Positions 34,325 through 44,046 of a DNA stretch of 64,000 nucleotides are shown piece after piece; the stretch's first letter is position 1, and each line of letters starts with the position of its first letter. Below the pieces are notes generated by a model. It was not told the origin of the DNA. It saw only the letters and a program-made list of their open reading frames with translations, and did no database searches. Both the position numbers and the translations under genes were made by a program. Source of the DNA: Fontibacter flavus (lineage in GTDB: Bacteria; Bacteroidota; Bacteroidia; Cytophagales; Cyclobacteriaceae); the NCBI RefSeq assembly GCF_042432905.1, contig NZ_JBHLWI010000041.1, positions 1 through 64,000 of the forward strand. Direction: 5' to 3'.

Positions 34325-34993
34325 ATGAAAGGATTGAGAGTTTTACAGGGATTGGTGTTGCTTTGCATCCTTTTGATCCCAATAGTGATTATTGTTTTTC
34401 TGAAAACTTTCGGAAACAACAAGTATGACATTCCTGTGTTGTTTGAAAATGGTGTAGAGGATCCGTTTATGGAATGTAGCATGGCTGAAAACCAACAGCA
34501 CTATATTCCGGATTTTGTGCTGACATCCCAGGATGGTATCGAAATGGGTAGGGAAGAAATGAAGGGGAAAATTACTATTGTTGACTTTTTCTTTACCTCT
34601 TGCCCAAGTATTTGTCCAATCATGTCTACGGAAATGGAAAGGGTGGATGATGCATTCAGAAATCAGGACCAAGTACAGATTTTCTCTATTTCTATCGATC
34701 CTGAGTATGATACTCCGGAAGTCCTGAAGGATTATGCGGAAAGACATAGAGCTACTCTTGGAAAATGGTTTTTCTTGACCGGTGATAAACAACTTATATA
34801 TAACCTTGCCCGTTGTGGTTTTATTCTTCCTACTTTGGATGGTAATGGAGTGCCTGATGATTTTGTGCATAGTGATAAATTTGTACTGGTAGATGAGTTG
34901 GGCCGAATAAGGGGCTATTATAGTGGTACAAATAGAGAAGATGTCGATAAATTAATATTGGAAACAAAAATTCTTTTACATGGAAATGAATAA
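34325..34993 (+). CDS. SCO family copper chaperone
   Basis: The 222-residue protein has an N-terminal TM anchor (about 8-28) and a thioredoxin-like domain outside the membrane. The copper ligands are Cys93 and Cys97 in SCPSICPIM and His182 in DFVHSDKF. SCO1/SenC proteins deliver copper to, or reduce, the CuA site of subunit II, and the gene directly follows the oxidase operon. Its end overlaps the DUF420 gene by 14 bp. A second SCO gene occurs at 57957-58640. Confidence 0.93.
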   Translation: MKGLRVLQGLVLLCILLIPIVIIVFLKTFGNNKYDIPVLFENGVEDPFMECSMAENQQHYIPDFVLTSQDGIEMGREEMKGKITIVDFFFTSCPSICPIMSTEMERVDDAFRNQDQVQIFSISIDPEYDTPEVLKDYAERHRATLGKWFFLTGDKQLIYNLARCGFILPTLDGNGVPDDFVHSDKFVLVDELGRIRGYYSGTNREDVDKLILETKILLHGNE

Positions 34994-35534
34994 ATCAATT
35001 CAACATTCCGATAATCGTGGTGTGATCAGGTGGATTTCGGTTATATCTATTGCCGTACCGGTAGTAGTGGCGGTATTGTTGTTTATGCCTTCAAAGATAG
35101 ACTTGGCAAGCGAATGGGTATATTTTCTGCCCCATCTAAACGCAGTCATTAATTCTGCTGCTACAATTGCCTTGATATTTGGCCTTATATTTATCAAGAA
35201 AGGTGATATTAACCTTCACCGGGCTTCTATGACTTCTGCTTTTGGCCTTGGAGCGATTTTCCTGGTATCTTATGTGGTTTACCATGCCTCTGCTGAAAGT
35301 ACAACTTTCGGAGGTGAAGGATGGATTAGGTCTGTGTACTATTTCATTTTGATTACGCATATTATTTTGGCGGCAGTGGCACTTTTCCCAATATTGCTGG
35401 CTTATTATTATGGCTATTTCGATCAGCGCACAAAGCATAAAAAAATTGTTAAATTTGCCTTTCCGATTTGGTTGTATGTAACCATTACTGGTGTATTGGT
35501 TTATCTGATGATTAGCCCATATTATACGCATTAA
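34980..35534 (+). CDS. DUF420 membrane protein
   Basis: The 184-residue protein has five TM helices and the DUF420 signature, LPHLNAVINSAATIALIFG, GDINLHRASMTSAFGLGAIFL and VYHASAEST with further His in the later helices. DUF420 proteins (CtaM-like in Bacillus) are linked with cytochrome oxidase assembly; that link is from family context. ATG codons at 34980 and 34986 are both possible, and either overlaps SCO. Confidence 0.88.
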   Translation: MEMNKSIQHSDNRGVIRWISVISIAVPVVVAVLLFMPSKIDLASEWVYFLPHLNAVINSAATIALIFGLIFIKKGDINLHRASMTSAFGLGAIFLVSYVVYHASAESTTFGGEGWIRSVYYFILITHIILAAVALFPILLAYYYGYFDQRTKHKKIVKFAFPIWLYVTITGVLVYLMISPYYTH

Positions 35535-35565
35535 ACTAATTTCAATCTAAAGCCGTTTCAATAGT

Positions 35566-35829
35566 ATGGAATTTCTTAAAAAAGTCATCATTGCTCTTAT
35601 TCTGTTTTTGTTGATAGATCTTCCGGGTTTCGCTCAATGTGCCATGTGCAGGGCGTCGGTTGAAAACAATGTCAGTAATGGAGATACTACTATAGGAGCA
35701 GGTCTAAATACCGGGATATTGTATTTGTTTTCTATGCCATATTTGATCGCTGCCGTAATAGGTTTTCTATGGTATAGAAATGCTAAAAAGAGGAAAGGCA
35801 AATTTACTTTCCAAGGAGATAAATTCTGA
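35566..35829 (+). CDS. Small membrane protein with CAMCRA motif
   Basis: The 87-residue protein has a cleavable or anchoring N-terminal hydrophobic helix (about 5-22), then FAQCAMCRASVENN, and a second TM near 50-70 followed by a basic tail (RNAKKRKGK). The CxxC pair directly after the first helix would face the periplasm. It ends the SCO/DUF420 group and has its own terminator, so a role in oxidase assembly or metal handling is plausible but not shown. Family not recognised. Confidence 0.65.
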   Translation: MEFLKKVIIALILFLLIDLPGFAQCAMCRASVENNVSNGDTTIGAGLNTGILYLFSMPYLIAAVIGFLWYRNAKKRKGKFTFQGDKF

Positions 35830-35832
35830 AAT

Positions 35833-35868
35833 AAAAAAGCAAAGTTTGATTATCAACTTTGCTTTTTT
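35833..35868 (+). terminator. Terminator after the oxidase assembly genes
   Basis: AAAAAAGCAAAGTT (35833-35846) pairs with AACTTTGCTTTTTT (35855-35868) around an 8-nt loop. The arms end in A and T runs, so it could work in both directions. The next gene starts 16 bp later. Confidence 0.9.
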
Positions 35869-35883
35869 ACTTTTATCTAGGAT

Positions 35884-38800
35884 ATGCTGAAGAAAAAACG
35901 TTTTATTTTATTGTTGGCTATTTTAGGTATAGGATTTCTCCTAGCTATCAATTTTTTCATTAGTACAATAGAAAGTTCAGAAAAATATCTCAGACCTATT
36001 GCACAAAAAATGGTTCAGGTAAATCAGGAATTTGACCTTGATTTTATAGATCTTTTAATGCAAAATAGGCCTGATGATGAGCTGCTTTTTTCCAAATTGA
36101 CGATCAATTCTCATCATCCCTATTATTTATATGATGAAGGAGGGAACCTGATTTATTGGTCTGATTTTACTTACATACCTGATTTTGATGAAGTGAGTTC
36201 TCAGGGTCAAAAGTATCTTTATGAAGACAGGCAAGGTATTTTCTTTTCTAAAGTCAGAAGGTTTACAAGGAAGGATAAGGGGTATTGGTTGATACAGGTA
36301 TATCCGCTATTTTCCAAAAGTGAGATTCAAAATGAATTCCTTCAATCAGGATTCAATAAAGCCATTTTTGGGAATGATAATGTTAGCTTGTCCGCAGAGC
36401 CTCAGGATGACTATATTGATATTATCGGAAGTAAAGGTGAATATTTCTTTTCAATTAGTTTTGAACAAGGTTATCAGCCTATTGAACAAACCAACAATTT
36501 GACTTTATTGGTTTTCTTCTTTTCTCTTTTACTATTGATTGTTGTTTCTGGTTCAGGATTCATCAAAACTTTATGGGAGAAAGGAAAAGGGCTACTGGCG
36601 ATTTTATATACAAGTATTATTCTTGGCTCGATCAGAGGGCTTATGCTGTTTTTTGGTTTCCCGCAAGATTATTTTGATTATGAGCTTTTTGATTCCAGCA
36701 AGTATGCTTCCTCTTGGATAAACCCAAGCTTGGGAGACCTTTTGGTAAATGTGATTTGCTTTCTGATTGTTTTCACGATGATTTTGGCCTTAATACGGAG
36801 AGGGTCTTTTTTAGAGAAATTCAATAAAATCAGAGTGCAGTACAAAAGGTGGTTTTTTCATGTTTTGGTCTACTTCGTTTCATCCATTCTGTTGATTGCC
36901 TTCTATGGTCTTTATATCAATATATTGACAAACTCCCAGTGGGAGCTGAATATTTTGAGCCTTCCATCTCTGGATTATTTTAAACTCATCAGCTTGTTCG
37001 TTATTTTTCTTGGAGGTGTTGGGTATATCTTATTTTCCATCTTAGGCTTAAGTCTTGTGCTTGAAGAAGGGACAAATGCGAAGACTTATGCGCTGAAGAT
37101 ATTATTGTTATATGCTACTCCAATTATTTTGGGGCTGGCAGTTTATAATTGGATTTACCTGATTGTTTTTGTGGGGCATCTTATTTTTCTGGTATCAATT
37201 ATCAGTTTTGACTTACATAAAAATATCTTCCGCTTAGGCTTGAATACGTTTCTTACTTTTTTCTTTGCCTGTCTTATAGGAGCGATTATTACGGGTATTG
37301 CGGCTCATGATGTTTATTTGGAAAGACAGCTTCAATCCAAATTAAGGTTTGGCAATCAGCAGTTAGTCGAGAATGATGTGATAGCAGAGTTTTTTTTATC
37401 AGATATCATGACCAGAATCAGCGAGGATCTTTTCATCAAAAATGCTCTCATTGACCCTTTTCAAGCCAAAGAGCCAATAGAAAGGAAGATCAGGAGAATC
37501 CATATGACCAATTATTTTGATCAGTATACCCTGAAAATAAAAATCTTTAACGCCTCAGGAGACAATGTTTTGGTCAGGAATGATGAGGTAAATTTACAGG
37601 ATCTCAGATTGAGTTATGTTAAAAGTGATTATGCGACTACAGTCCGTGACCTTTATTTCATTAAGGGAAACGAGGAAAGCAGGAATAACCAATACTTTGC
37701 TTTTGTCCCATTATATCGGGATGATAGTTTTATCGGTACTGTATACCTTGAATTAAGGCAGCTAAGGATTCTTCCCGGAGCGGTTTTCCCTAAGCTCTTG
37801 ATGGATAAAAATTACATGGCTACGCTGAATGATAAAAACTACGATTATGCCATTTATCAAGATGGAGAATTGCAGTATTCGGTAGGCGTTTTTAATTATA
37901 GGGCATCAGGTTTTGAAGATTTGCTTGATGCTTCGGGGTTGTATTCTTCAGGTCTTTATAGAAAAAAATATCACCATTTAGGGGTTCAAAATGAAGATAG
38001 CGTCATTATCGTTTCCTCATCTATTTATCCTGTTTATTATATCCTAGCAGATATTTCGCTTTTCTTTTTGGCATTTATTCTTTTGACCTTGATCAGTGTT
38101 CTGGTTTATTCTATTTCCAAAGGATTAAAGAGTTTTGATTTTAATTATGCCACCAAGCTTCAGATGTATCTGAATTTCGCTTTCTTTTTTCCAATCCTTA
38201 TCATTTCTGCTATTATCTTGGGTCTTTTGGCAAATTCCTATCAAGAGGAACTTCACCGACAATATTTTCAAAGGGCCACCTTGATAAAAGACAACCTTTC
38301 TGCTATCATGGAAAAGCAGGAGGCAGGTGTGGTTGATCGAGAAGAATTCCTTGAAGCAGTCAATAATCTTGCGGGGACAACTAATCTGGAGATTAATGTT
38401 TACACTGAAAAAGGTTTACTGCTTACAAGTTCTCAACCAAATATTTTTGACAAAAGGATACTGACCAAATATATCAATCCCAAGGCAAGGGTAGACTTGG
38501 TTGAAGGTCAAAATAACCTGATCCTCTTGGAAGAGAGGGTTGGTCAGCTTAATTATAAGGCGGTTTACTCTGCTATTCGAACCACTGATGGACAGAATAT
38601 CCAAGCCATTATTTCTATACCTTTTTTCGAGTCCGAAAATGAACTGGATATGTTGATTGCAGATGTACTCAGCAATATTCTCAATATTTTTGTACTGGTT
38701 TTCATCATGTTTTTGTTTGTCTCATTTTTTGTGACCAAAAACCTGACTTTTCCATTCAAATTGTTGACTCAGAAACTTAAAACCACAGATCTGGACAACA

Positions 38801-39576
38801 ATGAGCCGATGTATTGGCCGGTTAAGGATGAAATTGGTTTGCTGGTCAATGAATACAATAACATGTTGTATAAGTTGGAAGCCAGTAAGAATATACTTGC
38901 CAGTACAGAAAAGGAATCTGCCTGGAGGGAAATGGCCAAGCAGGTTGCCCATGAAATCAAAAACCCTCTGACTCCGATGAAGCTGACTTTACAGCATCTT
39001 TTGAGGCTGCAGTCTGAAGGTAAGCTTGATGACCCTCAAAAATTGAAAAAGCCTATAGAAACACTCATTCATCAGGTAGATACTTTGAGTGATATTGCTA
39101 CGTCCTTTTCAACTTTTGCCAAGATGCCTTTGCCCAAAAATGAAATCATGGACTTCAGGAAAGTGGTTCAGGATACACTTGAGCTGTTTAAAAATAGGGA
39201 AAAGGGAACAATTACTTTTGAAGATTTGAGTACCTCAGAAAAGCTTGAAGTTGTAGGGGATGATCAATTGTTTGGCCGTGTGATTTCCAACTTGATCATA
39301 AATGGCATACAGGCAGTTGAAGGATCACCTAAAATTGAAGTAATATTGAAAGAAGAGGGAAGAAGTGTTGTATTGGAAATCAAAGACAATGGCAAAGGAA
39401 TTCCTGATGAGCTTAAGGATAAAATTTTCATTCCAAATTTCAGTACTAAAACAGAAGGCTCTGGCTTAGGTTTGGCTATCGCAAAAAGGGGAGTAGAAAC
39501 AGCTGGTGGCAGCATTTGGTTTGAAACAGAGGAAGGAAAAGGCACCTCGTTCTTTTTAGAGTTTGCTTTGGTCTGA
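35884..39576 (+). CDS. Large NtrY-like membrane sensor histidine kinase
   Basis: The 1230-residue protein has an N-terminal TM (about 7-27), a sensor segment, a block of several TM helices (about 205-475), a second periplasmic-type region, further TM (about 725-790) and a TM at about 935-955. A HAMP-like linker is followed by HisKA with phospho-acceptor His1023 (VAHEIKNPLTPMKL). The ATPase domain shows N box LIINGIQAVEGSP, G1 DNGKGIP, F-box-like KIFIPNFSTKT and G2 GSGLGLAIA. The His-box form HEIKNPLTP is that of NtrY/nitrogen-type kinases. No response regulator lies next to it, so the kinase is an orphan here. Its size and number of membrane segments exceed typical NtrY. Confidence 0.88.
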   Translation: MLKKKRFILLLAILGIGFLLAINFFISTIESSEKYLRPIAQKMVQVNQEFDLDFIDLLMQNRPDDELLFSKLTINSHHPYYLYDEGGNLIYWSDFTYIPDFDEVSSQGQKYLYEDRQGIFFSKVRRFTRKDKGYWLIQVYPLFSKSEIQNEFLQSGFNKAIFGNDNVSLSAEPQDDYIDIIGSKGEYFFSISFEQGYQPIEQTNNLTLLVFFFSLLLLIVVSGSGFIKTLWEKGKGLLAILYTSIILGSIRGLMLFFGFPQDYFDYELFDSSKYASSWINPSLGDLLVNVICFLIVFTMILALIRRGSFLEKFNKIRVQYKRWFFHVLVYFVSSILLIAFYGLYINILTNSQWELNILSLPSLDYFKLISLFVIFLGGVGYILFSILGLSLVLEEGTNAKTYALKILLLYATPIILGLAVYNWIYLIVFVGHLIFLVSIISFDLHKNIFRLGLNTFLTFFFACLIGAIITGIAAHDVYLERQLQSKLRFGNQQLVENDVIAEFFLSDIMTRISEDLFIKNALIDPFQAKEPIERKIRRIHMTNYFDQYTLKIKIFNASGDNVLVRNDEVNLQDLRLSYVKSDYATTVRDLYFIKGNEESRNNQYFAFVPLYRDDSFIGTVYLELRQLRILPGAVFPKLLMDKNYMATLNDKNYDYAIYQDGELQYSVGVFNYRASGFEDLLDASGLYSSGLYRKKYHHLGVQNEDSVIIVSSSIYPVYYILADISLFFLAFILLTLISVLVYSISKGLKSFDFNYATKLQMYLNFAFFFPILIISAIILGLLANSYQEELHRQYFQRATLIKDNLSAIMEKQEAGVVDREEFLEAVNNLAGTTNLEINVYTEKGLLLTSSQPNIFDKRILTKYINPKARVDLVEGQNNLILLEERVGQLNYKAVYSAIRTTDGQNIQAIISIPFFESENELDMLIADVLSNILNIFVLVFIMFLFVSFFVTKNLTFPFKLLTQKLKTTDLDNNEPMYWPVKDEIGLLVNEYNNMLYKLEASKNILASTEKESAWREMAKQVAHEIKNPLTPMKLTLQHLLRLQSEGKLDDPQKLKKPIETLIHQVDTLSDIATSFSTFAKMPLPKNEIMDFRKVVQDTLELFKNREKGTITFEDLSTSEKLEVVGDDQLFGRVISNLIINGIQAVEGSPKIEVILKEEGRSVVLEIKDNGKGIPDELKDKIFIPNFSTKTEGSGLGLAIAKRGVETAGGSIWFETEEGKGTSFFLEFALV

Positions 39577-39661
39577 TGTAAGCCCCTGTGTCTTTCTTAA
39601 AGATGAATCAAACCTGTCTTTTTTATTTCTTCTGCTATAAAATATTACATTAGCAGAGGCT

Positions 39662-42600
39662 TTGAATATTTCTATGTTAAGGTTTGGCTATGTTTTTCTG
39701 ATTTTTTGGATGATTGCAGGGCTTCAGGATGAGGTATATTCTCAAACGGAAGATTGTAAAACCATTCCCTCCTCTTTGGCCCAAAAGCCTTTTTTACTGG
39801 ACTCACTTTCTGTGTTGGAAGAAAGTATAAAGGTGACAGATGGGAAAGAAAGAGCTTTTAGCTTTAAGTATGACCTAAGTTCCGGTCAGATTACCATTGA
39901 AATTGGCGAAAATACTTTGCCCGATTCCTTATTGATTTGTTATCAAACCTTGCCTTTTGCCCTTCACCAACGGATTGCCAAAAGAACGCTAATGGCAGAC
40001 TATGACTCCATGGCTACCTTTAAGGATAACAGGGTTAAGGCAAGCCCTGCCTTTGACTTTCGTGAAGAGTTATTCCCTTCTACGAATCTGAATAAATCAG
40101 GAAATCTTACAAGAGGTATTTCTTTTGGAAATACACAGAATCTTTTTGTTAACTCATCCCTGAACTTGCAGATGAGCGGGCAACTGTCCGACAACCTGAA
40201 TATTAGGGCTAGTATTACGGATCAAAATGTGCCTTTTCAGCCAGAAGGAAATACGCAGCAATTGCAGGATTTTGATAATGTCCTTGTCGAATTGTTCAAT
40301 GATGATTTTAATCTGGCTGCTGGTGATGTGGTCCTGCAGCAAAGGAAGTCGGAGTTTCTCCGCTATTATAAAAACGTGCAAGGAGCACAATTGACCACCA
40401 ATTATTCATTGGGAGATAAATGGAAAGCTTCTACCCAAGCAGCGGCATCGGTGGCGAAAGGTAAATTTGCCTCTATTAATTTAGAAGTTACTGAGGGGAC
40501 TCTGGGACCATACCGGATTCCTGGGCCACAAAATGAGCGCTTTGTGATTATTATAGCCAATTCTGAAAGGGTATTTTTAGATGGCAAACAATTGCAAAGA
40601 GGGTTCAATTACGATTATGTGATTGATTATAATCAAGGTGAAATTACTTTTACCCCCAATGTGCTGATTACCCAATACAGTAGGGTAAGAATTGATTTTG
40701 AATATGCGGAAAGGAATTTTACCCGGTCAATTTTAACAGCCAATCATATTCAGGAAACTGATCGGTTTTCTTTTTACATGAATTTTTATAGAGAGCAGGA
40801 TAATAGAAACCGGCCGCTATTCTTTGAATTCAGCGATGCGGATAAAAGATTGTTGGCATCTGTCGGAAATGATCTCGATGCGGCAGCTATTCCAAGAGTA
40901 GATTCGGTAGCCTTTGATCCTAACCGTGTATTGTATAGGAGGGTAATTGATGTGGACGATCTGGGTAATTCCATAGTTTTCTATGAATATTCAACCGATC
41001 CTGAACTGGCCCATTTTGCAATCGGGTTTTCCGAGGTGGGCCAAGGAAACGGAGATTATGTCAGAGACCGGCAATTGGCCAATGGGCCTGTGTTAGTATT
41101 CAGACCCCGAATCAATGGCGTGCCACAGGGGAATTATTCCATTTTGTCACCTCTGCCAGCACCGAATAAAAAGCAGATGTTTACTACAGGGGCCAAGGTG
41201 AAGCTCAGTGATTTTGAAAAGGTTTATACAGAGATGGCTTTTTCTAGTGTGGACCAAAATCTGTTTTCTGAACTAGACAATGACACCAATAATGGGTTCG
41301 GTATTAAATCTGGTTTTGTGTCAGAAAATAGGCCTTTAGAAAAGCTAAAAGGATATCGTTTCAATGCCCTGACGGAGTTTGAATATAACTCCAGTCATTT
41401 TAGCTTCATTGACCGATTGCGATATATAGAATTTGACCGAGACTGGAGTTTGACACAAGAGGATATGCTGGAGGCAGGGCATGAGCGGATCTTCAATGCA
41501 GGTTTCGGTTTCATGAAGGACCAGCATAATGAATTGAGTTATCGCTTTAATTTCCGTAACAGAGGGACTATTCAATCGGGTACCCAGCAAACGGCTAAAT
41601 TTAATCATCAACTGGGTAAACATGTTTTTCTCAAAAATGAGTTATTTGTATTGGATTCTGATGTCCGGAACCTCAATTCAGATTGGATCAGGTACACCGG
41701 TGATGTTCAGTATAGATCAAAAATTTTGGTTCCGGGATACAAACTCATGCTGGATAGAAATGCGGTCAGAAATATCGAAACGGATTCTGTGGTAAGTACT
41801 GCTATGAACTTTGTGGAGCACATGGCCTATCTCAACAGCAATGATACTTTGCCTTATTCTTTTTTCTTGAATGCATCTGTGCGTGAGGATAAGTTTCCCT
41901 TAGAAGGGGTGTTGATGCCCGATACAGAAGCTTTTCAGACTATGTTTGGACTTAAAAGGAGGTTCAAAGGACATGACCTTAGCGCTAGCTTTACCTACCG
42001 GGAACTTGAGTTTTTGAGGTTGGAATCGGAAAAAGAGACAACTGTTTTGGGTAAGGTAGATTATTTGGGTACAATGGCAAAAGGTGCTATCAGGAATGAA
42101 TTTAGCTATGCCTTGGGCAATGGTAGGGAGTTTCGCCGGGAGTTTGTATTCCTTCCTGTTCCTACCGGTGAGGGTACCCATACCTGGAGGGATGACAATG
42201 AAGATGGGATCCAGCAATTGAATGAATTTTATCTAGCTGTCAATCCTGAGGAGAAGAACTTCATCAAGATTTTTGTCCCCACGGCGGAATTTGTGCAGGC
42301 CTATACCACCATTTTTAATTACCGCCTTAATGCGAGGTTCCCGGATGTCTGGAGGAAGGAAGGTGGCGTGAAACAGTTTTTGCAAAAATTTTCCAACACA
42401 ACAAGTTTGAGTATAGAGAAAAAGATTACTTCTAATGACTTTTGGGACAGGATTAATCCTTTCATAGGAGGATTTGAGGCAGAAGAACTTATTTCTGTGA
42501 GACAGGTAATCAGGTCTTCTTTTTTCTTCAACCGCTCTTCGGCTAAATATGGATTTGACCTTTCTTTATTTGACAGTCAGAATAAGCAATTACTGGCAGG

Positions 42601-43150
42601 GGGCTTTGAGGAATTGATCCAGAAAGATTGGCGCCTGAATACGAGGGTTAGTTTTAGTCCCATGTTGAATATGCGCTTGATCGGGCAGACAGGAAAAAGG
42701 TCTGCTGGATCAGACTTCCTTGACAATAGGAATTATGCCATTGATCAATACAGCTTTGGTCCTGAATTGGCCTATCAGCCCAGCAATATCTTTAGAACGA
42801 CGGTCATGTACCAGTACGCAGACAAAATGAATGTGGCCAATACTGAGTTTGAGGAACGGGCATTGTCGCATCAGTTTGGTTTGGACTTCCGATATGCCAA
42901 AGCTATCAAAACGACCATCAACGCTAATTTCAAATATGTCAATATTGATTATAATGGACAGATTAATACCCCTGTTGGTTACGAAATGCTACAAGCGTTA
43001 ACTACTGGAAATAATGTTACTTGGTCGCTCAATTGGCTGCAAAAGATTGGGGAAGGGTTACAGATGAATATGGTCTATGAAGGAAGAAATTCTGAAGGAT
43101 TGGGTAGGTTGGTTCATATCGGTAGAATGCAGGTGACGGCATTATTTTGA
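39662..43150 (+). CDS. Large outer-membrane/secreted protein of unknown function
   Basis: The 1162-residue protein has an N-terminal signal peptide (about 1-27, ending VYSQ before TEDC). The N-terminal 130 residues look globular. The remainder alternates short amphipathic strands with Asn/Asp/Gly turns, such as GISFGNTQNLFVNSSLNLQM and RVRIDFEYAERNFTRS, and ends in an aromatic residue (QVTALF). A large beta-barrel or beta-rich surface protein is therefore likely. The strand pattern is loosely like parts of the gliding/secretion protein SprA, but length and motifs do not allow that name. It is monocistronic and converges with the DUF1080 gene. Widespread in the phylum as I recall, but uncharacterised. 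Confidence 0.6.
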   Translation: MNISMLRFGYVFLIFWMIAGLQDEVYSQTEDCKTIPSSLAQKPFLLDSLSVLEESIKVTDGKERAFSFKYDLSSGQITIEIGENTLPDSLLICYQTLPFALHQRIAKRTLMADYDSMATFKDNRVKASPAFDFREELFPSTNLNKSGNLTRGISFGNTQNLFVNSSLNLQMSGQLSDNLNIRASITDQNVPFQPEGNTQQLQDFDNVLVELFNDDFNLAAGDVVLQQRKSEFLRYYKNVQGAQLTTNYSLGDKWKASTQAAASVAKGKFASINLEVTEGTLGPYRIPGPQNERFVIIIANSERVFLDGKQLQRGFNYDYVIDYNQGEITFTPNVLITQYSRVRIDFEYAERNFTRSILTANHIQETDRFSFYMNFYREQDNRNRPLFFEFSDADKRLLASVGNDLDAAAIPRVDSVAFDPNRVLYRRVIDVDDLGNSIVFYEYSTDPELAHFAIGFSEVGQGNGDYVRDRQLANGPVLVFRPRINGVPQGNYSILSPLPAPNKKQMFTTGAKVKLSDFEKVYTEMAFSSVDQNLFSELDNDTNNGFGIKSGFVSENRPLEKLKGYRFNALTEFEYNSSHFSFIDRLRYIEFDRDWSLTQEDMLEAGHERIFNAGFGFMKDQHNELSYRFNFRNRGTIQSGTQQTAKFNHQLGKHVFLKNELFVLDSDVRNLNSDWIRYTGDVQYRSKILVPGYKLMLDRNAVRNIETDSVVSTAMNFVEHMAYLNSNDTLPYSFFLNASVREDKFPLEGVLMPDTEAFQTMFGLKRRFKGHDLSASFTYRELEFLRLESEKETTVLGKVDYLGTMAKGAIRNEFSYALGNGREFRREFVFLPVPTGEGTHTWRDDNEDGIQQLNEFYLAVNPEEKNFIKIFVPTAEFVQAYTTIFNYRLNARFPDVWRKEGGVKQFLQKFSNTTSLSIEKKITSNDFWDRINPFIGGFEAEELISVRQVIRSSFFFNRSSAKYGFDLSLFDSQNKQLLAGGFEELIQKDWRLNTRVSFSPMLNMRLIGQTGKRSAGSDFLDNRNYAIDQYSFGPELAYQPSNIFRTTVMYQYADKMNVANTEFEERALSHQFGLDFRYAKAIKTTINANFKYVNIDYNGQINTPVGYEMLQALTTGNNVTWSLNWLQKIGEGLQMNMVYEGRNSEGLGRLVHIGRMQVTALF

Positions 43151-43176
43151 AAAGCCTTAAAGGAATTTTGTTTTTT

Positions 43177-43237
43177 TGCCACAAAGACACCAAGGCACTA
43201 AGGTCTTTTCTTTTCGGATCTTTGTGCCTTCGTGGCA
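43177..43237. repeat. Inverted repeat TGCCAC..GTGGCA between convergent genes
   Basis: TGCCAC (43177-43182) pairs with GTGGCA (43232-43237), and AAGGCAC (43192-43198) pairs with GTGCCTT (43224-43230). An eight-to-nine-base insertion on the left arm (around CAAAGACACC) allows an alternative pairing of CACAAAGA with TCTTTGTG. It follows a run of seven T and sits between two gene ends, so it may be both a dispersed repeat and a bidirectional stop signal. Confidence 0.65.
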
Positions 43238-43239
43238 TG

Positions 43240-43905
43240 TTAAAGTTTTGTCAACTCTAACTTCCTAAACTCCACTTCTGCGCCTTCGGCCTGAATGGCG
43301 ATTTTGCCTTTGGTGGCGGTGGCACTAAAACCATGGTTGACCAGGTCGCCATTTACCCAAACCTTGACCTCATCTCCTCTGCATTCGATCAGCATATGGT
43401 TCCATTCTCCCAAAGGTTTTTCGGAGCCATCGGTCAGGTTGAGGATACGTCGTCCTTTGCCTTCCGTGACGCCCCAGTTTTCTTTAGGGCCTCTTCTGGC
43501 TTCCATATCAGGAACCTGAATATCTTCACCGATTACCCAGAAATCCCCTGCATTTTCATGCATCATCTGTATCTCAATGGATTTTGGAAACATATCGTAC
43601 AAAAATCTGTGGGAAGAAGCATGTACCAATACCCCGCAATTTCCCGGTTCTCCCGGAAAGCGGTACTCTACTTCCAAGCGATAGTTTTCAAATTCTTTTT
43701 CAGTGATTAAATGGCCAAGGGGAGTTCCAAGACTTATCAACATGCCCTCCCGAACGATAAATGGTTTTCTTAAAGATGATTCCTTTTCCAGTTCGGGCAC
43801 ATCCATGTACCATCCGGTTAAATTTTCACCATTGAATAGACTCTGGGAAAAGGAAACTGTGTATATGAAATACAGGAAGGGAAGGAGGCCGATAAGTTTT
43901 TTCAT
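43240..43905 (-). CDS. DUF1080 (3-keto-disaccharide hydrolase-like) secreted protein
   Basis: The 221-residue protein has a signal peptide (1-20, ending SFSQ) followed by a single concanavalin-like beta-sandwich of the DUF1080/3-keto-disaccharide hydrolase family. Motifs are SLFNGENLTGWYMD, EYRFPGEPGNCGVLVHAS, SIEIQMM, GEWNHMLIECRGDEVKVWVNG and GKIAIQAEGAEVEFRKLEL. Related proteins hydrolyse 3-keto sugars in carbohydrate use in this phylum. No sugar dehydrogenase or transporter accompanies it, so a substrate cannot be named. Convergent with the large surface protein. Confidence 0.88.
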   Translation of the reverse strand: MKKLIGLLPFLYFIYTVSFSQSLFNGENLTGWYMDVPELEKESSLRKPFIVREGMLISLGTPLGHLITEKEFENYRLEVEYRFPGEPGNCGVLVHASSHRFLYDMFPKSIEIQMMHENAGDFWVIGEDIQVPDMEARRGPKENWGVTEGKGRRILNLTDGSEKPLGEWNHMLIECRGDEVKVWVNGDLVNHGFSATATKGKIAIQAEGAEVEFRKLELTKL

Positions 43906-44010
43906 ACTTTAAAGATATTCATTTCAACCAATTTTGAAAATTTGGGGAAGGGACTGATTGTATGTCAAAAGGTGGGAAATAAAATTGATAAACGGTATTG
44001 TCTTCATTTC

Positions 44011-44018
44011 TATTTTTG
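44011..44018 (+). promoter_or_regulatory. Candidate -7 box of the M20 peptidase gene
   Basis: TATTTTTG matches TAnnTTTG and ends 28 bp before the start codon. An ATTG lies 23 bp upstream instead of the usual 19, so the -33 half is weak. Confidence 0.4.
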
Positions 44019-44046
44019 CTGTATTTCACTTCAAATTTAGACAAGT

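Noticed and set aside
34343..34870. 175-residue minus-strand frame opposite the SCO gene
   Set aside because: It is antisense to a gene with intact copper ligands and has no domain of its own.
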